Assembly: GCA_049604415.1 (NCBI GenBank)
Contig: JBMYTN010000047.1
Location: 1 to 31,653 of the forward strand
DNA: 31,653 nt
DNA from: JBMYTN01 sp049604415
GTDB lineage: Bacteria > Pseudomonadota > Alphaproteobacteria > Rhodospirillales > Rhodospirillaceae
Direction of reading: 5' to 3'
Shown here: piece by piece, positions 16,497-23,203 of the stretch
Position numbering within the stretch: the stretch's first letter is position 1
How the letters are laid out: every line of letters starts with the position of its first letter
Made by a program: the position numbers and the translations under genes
Notes under the pieces: generated by a model
The model's input: the letters and a program-made list of their open reading frames with translations, nothing else
Database searches by the model: none
Told to the model about the DNA's origin: nothing

Positions 16497-17438
16497 ATGA
16501 CCGCTAAACCACTCCTTAGCATTGTGACTCCCTGCTATAATGAGGAAGCCAACATAGACGAACTCTATCGCCGGATCAGTGAGGTCATTCAGGGATTTTC
16601 AAACCGATATGAGTTTGAAATCATTGTTATTGATAACAATTCCCAAGACGAAACACCGGATAAACTCCGTGCCCTGGCTGCCGCAGACCCAAGAGTCAAA
16701 GTGATATTTAATGTCCGGAATTTTGGACATATCCGTTCCCCATATTACGGCATTCTCCAATCCACCGGTGTTGCCACAATCTACCTTGCATCCGACCTTC
16801 AGGATCCACCGGAATTAATCCCAGAGTTTATCAGACATTGGGAACAAGGGGCAAAATTGGCACTGGCCGTCAAACCAGTGTCAGAAGGGAGCCCTCTGGT
16901 CCACACCCTGCGCAAAATGTACTACCGCATGCTCGACAAAATAGCCGAGGTTGATATTTTGCATGATTCAACAGGCTTTGGTCTCTATGACAAAGAAGTT
17001 CTTGATCACTTGCGCGATATCGAAGACCCGTATCCTTTCTTGCGTGGCCTCATCTCGGAACTTGGGTATGATGTTGTCAAAATTCCTTTTGTGCAGCCAC
17101 GCCGATTAAGAGGTATTTCGAAAAATAATATTTATACTCTCTATGATATTGCTTGGTTGGGTATCATCAGCCATTCGAAAGTGCCGATCCGGATGGCCGC
17201 TTTTTGTGGATTTGTGGTTGGCGGTCTCAGTGCACTGGCCGCATTGGTCTTCCTCATTATGAAACTATTCTTCTGGTCTTCCTTCCCTATCGGCATTTCA
17301 CCGCTGGTCATCGGCCTTTTTGGTCTGTTCAGCATTCAATTTATCTTTATCGGAATCCTTGGGGAATATATCAGCGCGATCCTGACCTATGTGCAACGTC
17401 GCCCCGTTGTGGTCGAACGCGAAAGGATCAATTTTTAA
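16497..17438 (+). CDS. GtrB/ArnC-like polyprenyl-phosphate glycosyltransferase
   Basis: This GT2 enzyme should transfer a sugar from a nucleotide donor to undecaprenyl phosphate at the cytoplasmic face of the inner membrane. SIVTPCYNEE lies at residues 8-17, VIDNNSQD at 44-51 and the metal-binding SDLQDPP at 99-105. Two C-terminal transmembrane helices (about 232-258 and 266-292) are typical of the GtrB/YfdH/ArnC group. Its length of 313 residues is normal. A GtrA-type flippase is encoded at 25008, so the two may form a split gtr system. The donor sugar is unknown. The ATG at 16497 has only a weak ribosome-binding site. Confidence 0.88.
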   Translation: MTAKPLLSIVTPCYNEEANIDELYRRISEVIQGFSNRYEFEIIVIDNNSQDETPDKLRALAAADPRVKVIFNVRNFGHIRSPYYGILQSTGVATIYLASDLQDPPELIPEFIRHWEQGAKLALAVKPVSEGSPLVHTLRKMYYRMLDKIAEVDILHDSTGFGLYDKEVLDHLRDIEDPYPFLRGLISELGYDVVKIPFVQPRRLRGISKNNIYTLYDIAWLGIISHSKVPIRMAAFCGFVVGGLSALAALVFLIMKLFFWSSFPIGISPLVIGLFGLFSIQFIFIGILGEYISAILTYVQRRPVVVERERINF

Positions 17439-17570
17439 ACGGTCACGCGAACGAAACATGAGACCGTTCGACAGGCCTGCCGTTGCATTTGGATAAGGTA
17501 TCGTCTAAGAACTCTTCGGCTTTTCAGCCATTGCTCGGCACCTCCTGCTCTTTCGCTATCGAGTTCCCTC

Positions 17571-18338
17571 ATGCAAGTAATCCTTCTGGCCGGCGGGCTC
17601 GGCACAAGAATATCCGAAGAATCTGTCCTGCGCCCCAAGCCAATGATTGAAATAGGGGGGCGGCCAATTCTATGGCATATTATGAAAATATATGCCTCGC
17701 ATGGGTTAAGTGACTTTATTATTTGTTGTGGATATAAAGGTTATGTCATCAAAGAGTATTTCGCCAATTATTTCCTGCATATGTCAGACGTTACAATCGA
17801 CTTGGCGAACAATGAGATTGAAGTCCACCACAAGAAGGCAGAGCCCTGGCGCGTGACATTGGTCGATACCGGTGAAAACACCATGACCGGCGGCCGTTTG
17901 AAACGGGTGGCACCTTATGTAAAAGGTGATTTCTGCATGACCTATGGGGATGGTGTTGGCGATGTCGACATTTCCTCTCTGATCCAATTTCACAAATCCC
18001 ATGGCAAATTGGCCACGATGACGACGATGCAGCCTCCGGGGCGGTTCGGAGCCATCAATCTTGATGACGACATGATCACCTCGTTCCTTGAGAAGCCGAC
18101 GACGGGGGGGGGATGGATCAATGGCGGTTTCTTTGTCCTGTCGCCCAAAGTATTTGACTATATCTCTGGCGATGACATGCCGTGGGAGCGCGATCCCCTG
18201 GAGCAGATCGCTGCAGATGGCGAACTGAAAGCGTTTTTCCATCGCGGCTTCTGGCAGCCGATGGACACTCTGCGCGACAAGAACCATCTCGAAGAGCTCT
18301 GGCAGACACATAAGGCCCCCTGGAAGGTTTGGGCCTAA
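17571..18338 (+). CDS. rfbF: Glucose-1-phosphate cytidylyltransferase
   Basis: RfbF makes CDP-glucose from CTP and glucose-1-phosphate, the entry to CDP-deoxysugars. The signature LAGGLGTRISEES is at residues 6-18, RPKPMIEIGG at 21-30 and TYGDGVGDV at about 124-132. The length of 255 residues is standard. The stop codon overlaps the next gene's start as TAATG, so rfbF and rfbG are coupled. It is the first gene of the plus-strand sugar cassette. The 132-base gap upstream holds AACGGTC/GACCGTT arms (17438-17468), but no clear promoter. Confidence 0.96.
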   Translation: MQVILLAGGLGTRISEESVLRPKPMIEIGGRPILWHIMKIYASHGLSDFIICCGYKGYVIKEYFANYFLHMSDVTIDLANNEIEVHHKKAEPWRVTLVDTGENTMTGGRLKRVAPYVKGDFCMTYGDGVGDVDISSLIQFHKSHGKLATMTTMQPPGRFGAINLDDDMITSFLEKPTTGGGWINGGFFVLSPKVFDYISGDDMPWERDPLEQIAADGELKAFFHRGFWQPMDTLRDKNHLEELWQTHKAPWKVWA

Positions 18339-19423
18339 TGACCGAGACGTTTTGGCAAGGGCGGCGGGTCTTTCTGACCGGTCATACCGGCTTTAAGGGC
18401 GCTTGGTTGTCCCTATGGCTTCAGGCCAAGGGTGCCGATGTCACAGGTTTTGCTTTAGAACCCCCGACCACCCCCAGCCTATTTGAGGCTGCCCGCGTGG
18501 GGGAGGGCATGACATCGATCATTGGTGATATCCGTGAGGCTGATCGTCTGGCGAAGGCTATGGCAGATGCCAAGCCCGAGATCGTATTTCACCTCGCCGC
18601 GCAGCCTTTGGTTCGCTATGCCTATAACAATCCCGTTGAGACCTATGCGGTCAACATCATGGGGCTTGTGCATTTGTTTGAAGCAGTGCGCGCCTCAGAA
18701 ACCGTCCGTGCTGTTGTCAATGTGACCAGTGACAAATGCTACGAGAACCGGGAATGGGTGTGGGGCTATCGGGAAAGCGAGCCCATGGGGGGCTATGATC
18801 CCTATTCTTCTTCAAAGGGCTGTGCAGAACTGATCACATCGGCCTATCGCCGGTCCTATTTTCATCCGGACGCCTATGCAGACCATGGCATTGCCCTGGC
18901 AAGTGGGCGCGCTGGCAATGTTATCGGCGGCGGTGACTGGGCTGCGGACCGGCTTGTCCCAGACATTATGCGGGCCATGGATGCCCAAATCCCGGTGAAG
19001 GTGCGCAATCCCGTCGCCGTGCGGCCCTGGCAACATGTGCTGGAGCCCTTGAACGGCTATATGATACTCGCTGAACGCCTCTATCGGGATGGTCCAGAAT
19101 TTGCGGAAGGCTGGAATTTCGGCCCCGGCCTGGATGACACGCGTCCGGTAGAGTGGATCGTTAAGCGATTAACCTCTTTGTGGGGCGACGGCGCTTCCTG
19201 GGTTTTGGATCAAGATGCGAATGCACCCCATGAAGCGCGTTTTCTTTCTCTGGACTGTGCCAAAGCACATGCGGACCTGAAATGGAGGCCTGTATGGGAC
19301 TTGGGCACAGCTTTGGAACATATCACCTTCTGGCATAAGGCTCATCGGGCCGACGAAGACATGAGACTTGTGACGCTAAGCCAGATCGAACACTTCGAGC
19401 GTCAAAAAATGGCTGAGGAATAA
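18338..19423 (+). CDS. rfbG: CDP-glucose 4,6-dehydratase
   Basis: RfbG converts CDP-glucose to CDP-4-keto-6-deoxyglucose with bound NAD. Counted from the ATG at 18338, GHTGFKG is at residues 15-21. HLAAQPLVRYAY and a YSSSKG catalytic segment follow, as does the RPWQHVLEPL motif typical of this enzyme. The frame extends upstream to a TTG, but GGAAGG before the TAATG overlap supports 18338. At 361 residues its length is normal. No rfbH-type 3-dehydratase follows, so the ketosugar is probably used by the unusual enzymes downstream. Confidence 0.95.
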   Translation: MTETFWQGRRVFLTGHTGFKGAWLSLWLQAKGADVTGFALEPPTTPSLFEAARVGEGMTSIIGDIREADRLAKAMADAKPEIVFHLAAQPLVRYAYNNPVETYAVNIMGLVHLFEAVRASETVRAVVNVTSDKCYENREWVWGYRESEPMGGYDPYSSSKGCAELITSAYRRSYFHPDAYADHGIALASGRAGNVIGGGDWAADRLVPDIMRAMDAQIPVKVRNPVAVRPWQHVLEPLNGYMILAERLYRDGPEFAEGWNFGPGLDDTRPVEWIVKRLTSLWGDGASWVLDQDANAPHEARFLSLDCAKAHADLKWRPVWDLGTALEHITFWHKAHRADEDMRLVTLSQIEHFERQKMAEE

Positions 19424-19427
19424 TTAA

Positions 19428-20228
19428 ATGAACCGCTGTGAACGCGAAATGCTGGAGATTCTGAAGACTCTGCGCCAGGACTACGGCGCCGTGTCTGTGA
19501 AGGCGGAATTTGAAGCAGAGGGGACGCGTACGGATGAACTGCTGCGCCTGATTGACATCGCCCGTCGGGCCGATCTGAAGATCGGTCTGAAAATCGGCGG
19601 TGCCGAGGCCATGCGCGATCTGATCGAGAGCAAGCAGTTTGGTGTTGAGTTCATCATCGCGCCGATGGTCGAGACCCCTTACGCGCTCACCAAATTCATC
19701 GATGCGAAGAACAAGGTCTATTCTGCGGAGCAAAAGGAAGACACCAAGTTCCTGTTCAACATCGAAACCATCACTACCTTCAACAATCTCGATGAGATGA
19801 TCTCTGTGGGCAGCGGTCCCGATGGTGTCCAAGGCGGTGTGTTTGGCCGTGTGGATTTCTGCGGCTCCCTGGGCCTGGGCCGCGATGTGATCAACTCTGA
19901 TCAGACCACCCAATATGTCCTGAAGGCAGCGGAAGCCTGCAAGAACGCCAATCTGGATCTGGTCGTTGGCGGTGCCGTGGCGATTGAATCCCTTCCGGAA
20001 CTGGCCAAAATCCACGCGGTTCACCTGTCCCGTTTCGAAACCCGCAAGGTCATTTTTGATGCCGCCTCCTCGCTGAGCAATGCGGAGATGGCCAAGGGGC
20101 TTGAGAAGACTGTCTATTTTGAATTGCTGTGGCTGAAGAACAAGCGGGATTACTACGGCAGCATCGAAAGCGAAGACGCCACCCGCATCGAAATGCTGGA
20201 AGCGCGCTGGGAAAAATTGTCCAAGTAA
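19428..20228 (+). CDS. HpcH/HpaI-type class II aldolase (aldolase/citrate lyase family)
   Basis: This 266-residue TIM-barrel-type protein is related to metal-dependent pyruvate aldolases. Visible landmarks are GLKIGGAEAM (53-62), APMVETPYAL (78-87), the NIET segment with Glu113 as likely metal ligand, and GRVDFCGSLG with Asp143 as the second ligand. The usual start of degradative HpcH enzymes is missing. The family makes or breaks C-C bonds next to pyruvate or a related 2-keto acid. In this setting it may add carbons to a ketosugar or supply pyruvate to the ThDP enzyme. GAGGA before the ATG lies in the end of rfbG, 4 bases away. A strong hairpin follows the gene. The substrate is unknown. Confidence 0.8.
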   Translation: MNRCEREMLEILKTLRQDYGAVSVKAEFEAEGTRTDELLRLIDIARRADLKIGLKIGGAEAMRDLIESKQFGVEFIIAPMVETPYALTKFIDAKNKVYSAEQKEDTKFLFNIETITTFNNLDEMISVGSGPDGVQGGVFGRVDFCGSLGLGRDVINSDQTTQYVLKAAEACKNANLDLVVGGAVAIESLPELAKIHAVHLSRFETRKVIFDAASSLSNAEMAKGLEKTVYFELLWLKNKRDYYGSIESEDATRIEMLEARWEKLSK

Positions 20229-20251
20229 TCCTTGGCAAAATGGATCAGGTA

Positions 20252-20275
20252 GGAGGGCCTCGAAAGAGGCCCTCC
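20252..20275 (+). terminator. Strong hairpin after the aldolase gene
   Basis: GGAGGGCCTC and its exact complement GAGGCCCTCC form a 10-base-pair stem closed by a GAAA tetraloop. The bases that follow (AATCGTTCC) are not a strong T tract. It may terminate or attenuate transcription, or stabilise the upstream mRNA end. Confidence 0.65.
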
Positions 20276-20284
20276 AATCGTTCC

Positions 20285-20335
20285 AGAGCAATTTTCGAAC
20301 CGCCGAACCGGTACCCACTTCGGCTGAAAATGCTC
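20285..20335. repeat. Intergenic palindromic repeat, copy 2
   Basis: The element starts AGAGCAATTTTCGAACCGCC and ends GGCTGAAAATGCTC. It matches the minus-strand reading of 4886-4938 over its whole length with few changes. It lies just after the hairpin that follows the aldolase gene. Confidence 0.75.
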
Positions 20336-20368
20336 GTGCTACCATAACGCATTCAAAGGGGAGCCATC

Positions 20369-21082
20369 ATGGCGGCAGCAGCATCGACCGTTCTTGTGTT
20401 CGGTGCCTCCGGGGCAATCGGAACCGCTCTTGTGGACCGGTTTCGCCAGTCGGATTGGTCTGTTGCTGCGGTCAGCCGCAGCCCTCAAGACAATCCTGAC
20501 CCCGCCATCAATTGGGTCTGCTGGGAGGTTGGTGCCGGCGCCGGAGACCTCGCAAAACTGGCTCCGGCATCTGTTCACGCCGTCGTCTGGGCGCAGGGCA
20601 TGAACTGCAATGATGACATTTACGATTTCGATGCCCAGACCCATGAAACCATGTATCGGGCCAATGTGCTTTCGATCATGGAAAGCCTGCAGGTCCTGCT
20701 GCAGTCTGGGAAATTGGCACCGGCTGCCCGGCTCTGTGTGATTTCCTCGATTTGGCAAAACATTGTCCGGACTCGCAAACTGTCTTATTGCGTGACCAAG
20801 TCCGCCCTGCAGGGCATGGTCCAGTCTCTGGCCATTGACCTCGGCGAGAAGGGGATCTTGGTGAATGCCGTGCTGCCAGGCGCGTTGGATACGCCAATGA
20901 CCCGGGCCAATTTGCAACCAGAACAAATTGACCGTTTGCAGTCTATGACGCCCTTGGCGACGCTGCCGCAGCTTGAGGATGTCTGCAATCTGGTCTTTTT
21001 CCTGTGCTCTGACCAAAACACCGGGTTGACCGGACAGTTTATCGCCGCCGATCGGGGGTTTTCCTATGCCAAATTCCTTTGA
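20369..21082 (+). CDS. Short-chain dehydrogenase/reductase
   Basis: A classical SDR of 237 residues with GASGAIG at 12-18, AQG at 75-77 in place of the usual NAG, a serine pair at 126-127, and catalytic Tyr140-x-x-x-Lys144 (YCVTK). It should oxidise or reduce a hydroxyl/keto group with NAD(P). The ATG has GGGGAG upstream. Its last 17 bases overlap the cyclase-like gene, so the two are coupled and probably act on successive intermediates. The substrate cannot be read from the sequence; FabG-like roles are less likely in this context. Confidence 0.85.
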   Translation: MAAAASTVLVFGASGAIGTALVDRFRQSDWSVAAVSRSPQDNPDPAINWVCWEVGAGAGDLAKLAPASVHAVVWAQGMNCNDDIYDFDAQTHETMYRANVLSIMESLQVLLQSGKLAPAARLCVISSIWQNIVRTRKLSYCVTKSALQGMVQSLAIDLGEKGILVNAVLPGALDTPMTRANLQPEQIDRLQSMTPLATLPQLEDVCNLVFFLCSDQNTGLTGQFIAADRGFSYAKFL

Positions 21083-22160
21083 AATCGCTGCCGCCTCGGG
21101 AAGCTACGCCGTCACCGTCGGCCAAGACCTGGTTGAAGAGGTGGTCCAGCGTCATCCCAACGCCGTCTATATTGTTGATGCCAATCTGGTGGATAACCTG
21201 CCGGAGGCAGCGCGGGCCCGGGTGGTTGTGATTGCTGAGGAGCAATACAAAGCCCTGGAATATATGCCCACTGTGGTGGCGGCCTTGCGTGAACACCAGG
21301 TTAATCGCGACAGTTATCTGGTGGCGGTTGGCGGCGGCATCATTCAGGACATTGTGACCTTTGTGGCCTCAATTTATATGCGCGGTCTGCCATGGACCTA
21401 TATGCCCACCACGGTTCTGGCGATGGTTGATTCCTGCATCGGCGGCAAGTCCTCCATCAATGTGCAATCCTATAAGAACCTCGTCGGCAATTTTTATCCG
21501 CCCAAGGATGTGGTGATCGACACCCGCTTCATTGCGACCTTGGATAAGGAAATGGTTGTGGGCGGGCTCTATGAGGCGGCCAAGATCTGTTATGCCCGCG
21601 GATATGACCAGTTCCTGTCCTATCTGGCCCACGAGCCCGGCTATCCACTGTCGGCGGACCAAGCCGAAGCGACAACGTTAACGGCACTTCTGACTAAGAA
21701 ATGGTTCATCGAAACCGATGAGTTTGATCAGAAGGAACGGCTGCTGCTCAACTTTGGTCACACCTTCGGTCACGCAATCGAAGGCGGGACGGATTTTGGT
21801 GTCAGCCATGGCATCGCCGTTGGGGTTGGCATGTTGGTTGCGGCCCGCTATGCCAAGGACACCAAGGCTTTGTCCACCCTTGGCTTGGAGCGGGTCGGTC
21901 ACTTGGAGCGTCATATTCAGGAGACGCTGTTGCCAGCCTCCGGTCCCGTCATTGAAGCGCCTCCGGTGATGCCGATTGCGACCATCCTGGAGAAGTTCGA
22001 ATATGACAAAAAGCACCGGCGCGAGTCCTATCGAATTGTCATCCCGCAGGAGGATGGGGGGCTGAGCTTGGTGTATGTCCCGAAAGACGAGGCCGTGCGG
22101 AGCGCTTTCCGAACCGCTTATGAGGAGACCTTTGACGCTCTGGGCTGGTCCCGGTCATGA
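21066..22160 (+). CDS. 3-dehydroquinate synthase-like sugar cyclase
   Basis: This AroB-superfamily protein (364 residues) belongs to a group of NAD- and metal-dependent enzymes that oxidise, eliminate and aldol-cyclise sugar phosphates into carbocycles. VGGGIIQD is at 88-95, where AroB has GGGVIGD. MVDSCIGGKSSIN lies at 120-132, followed by KNLVGNFYPP. The metal ligands are conserved: Glu170 in GLYEAAK, a His in NFGHTFGHAIEG (229-240) and His248 in SHGIAVG. AroB has HGEAV at the last motif; here the Glu is Ile. The gene overlaps the SDR before it and meets the epimerase after it as ATGA. Its position in a CDP-sugar cassette argues against a shikimate role. The substrate is unknown. Confidence 0.85.
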   Translation: MPNSFEIAAASGSYAVTVGQDLVEEVVQRHPNAVYIVDANLVDNLPEAARARVVVIAEEQYKALEYMPTVVAALREHQVNRDSYLVAVGGGIIQDIVTFVASIYMRGLPWTYMPTTVLAMVDSCIGGKSSINVQSYKNLVGNFYPPKDVVIDTRFIATLDKEMVVGGLYEAAKICYARGYDQFLSYLAHEPGYPLSADQAEATTLTALLTKKWFIETDEFDQKERLLLNFGHTFGHAIEGGTDFGVSHGIAVGVGMLVAARYAKDTKALSTLGLERVGHLERHIQETLLPASGPVIEAPPVMPIATILEKFEYDKKHRRESYRIVIPQEDGGLSLVYVPKDEAVRSAFRTAYEETFDALGWSRS

Positions 22161-23203
22161 CCGCTTGGCGTGTTGAAGACGATTTCCAAGCGGTCGACCA
22201 GTCGGTCGGGGCGCATTGGGAGACATTACGCGGCGCCCGGATTTTTATGACCGGTGGGACCGGCTTTATCGGCCGCTGGATGTTGGAAACCCTGCGCTAT
22301 GCCGATGCCCAGCGCGGCCTAGGCACAGAGGTTGTGATCCTCACCCGCAACCCGGCGCGTTTTGCGGAACGGGCTCCGCATTTGGCAGCACATCCAACCT
22401 TTCAGTTTCAACAGGGCGATGTGCTCGATATTCGCACTCCGGATGGGGCGTTTAGCCATGTCATCCACGCAGCGACCGATGCCAGCGCAGATCTGAACGA
22501 GAACGATCCGCGGAAAATGTTCGATACGGTTTTGAACGGCACCCGGGCCGCTTTGGATGTCGCCGTGGACAAGGCTGCGGATCGGGTTTTGTTCATGAGC
22601 TCAGGGGCGGTTTATGGCCGTCAGCCCTTTGAAGTCACCAATGTGCCAGAAGATTGGCAAGGCGCCCCGGAATGCACCAATGCGGTCAATGCCTATGCGG
22701 AGGGTAAGCGGGCCGCGGAAATGCTGTGTGCGATCTATGCCAAGCAGTTTGGGTTGACGATATCTACGGCGCGCATCTTTGCTCTGCTGGGCCCCATGCT
22801 TTCGCTAGATATCCATTTTGCGGCGGGGAATTTCATTCGGGATGCCATGGAAGACCGTCGCATTGTGGTCAAGGGCAATGGTCTCCCGGTGCGTTCTTAC
22901 CTCTATATCGCCGATCTGGTCGCCATGCTGTGGCACCTGCTGATCCGCGGTCCGGCAGGTCGGGCCTACAATCTGGGATCGGATGAAGGCATTTCGATCC
23001 GGGACTTGGCCGAACGTGTTGCCACCTTGATCGGGCGCCGCGGCTATGAGGTCCTTGGCCAGGCGGATAAGGGCTGGAACCCCGGCCGATATGTGCCTGA
23101 TACCGCTCTTGTGGGGCAGGAACTCGGCCTTTATAAGCAAATATCGCTGGATGAGGCGATCCGCCGCACAGCGCTTTGGCACGGATGGACGCCATGGGAA
23201 TGA
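22157..23203 (+). CDS. NAD-dependent epimerase/dehydratase, sugar-modifying
   Basis: An extended SDR of 348 residues. GGTGFIG is at residues 33-39 after an unusual leader of about 25 residues. MSSGAVYG lies at 147-154, the catalytic Tyr180-x-x-x-Lys184 in YAEGK, and the C-terminal RSYLYIADL and YNLGSDEGISI segments are typical of nucleotide-sugar epimerases and dehydratases. The start overlaps the cyclase-like gene (ATGA) and the stop overlaps the ThDP gene. It probably epimerises or reduces an intermediate of the same pathway. The specific reaction is not evident. Confidence 0.85.
   Translation: MTAWRVEDDFQAVDQSVGAHWETLRGARIFMTGGTGFIGRWMLETLRYADAQRGLGTEVVILTRNPARFAERAPHLAAHPTFQFQQGDVLDIRTPDGAFSHVIHAATDASADLNENDPRKMFDTVLNGTRAALDVAVDKAADRVLFMSSGAVYGRQPFEVTNVPEDWQGAPECTNAVNAYAEGKRAAEMLCAIYAKQFGLTISTARIFALLGPMLSLDIHFAAGNFIRDAMEDRRIVVKGNGLPVRSYLYIADLVAMLWHLLIRGPAGRAYNLGSDEGISIRDLAERVATLIGRRGYEVLGQADKGWNPGRYVPDTALVGQELGLYKQISLDEAIRRTALWHGWTPWE

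Noticed and set aside
19323..20345. Long minus-strand open frame opposite the aldolase gene
   Set aside because: It is antisense to a well-supported gene with clear family motifs and has no recognisable protein content.
21066..22160. Annotation as shikimate-pathway aroB
   Set aside because: The motifs differ (GGGIIQD, HGIAV) and the gene is overlapped on both sides by sugar-modifying genes, with no aroK or other shikimate gene nearby.
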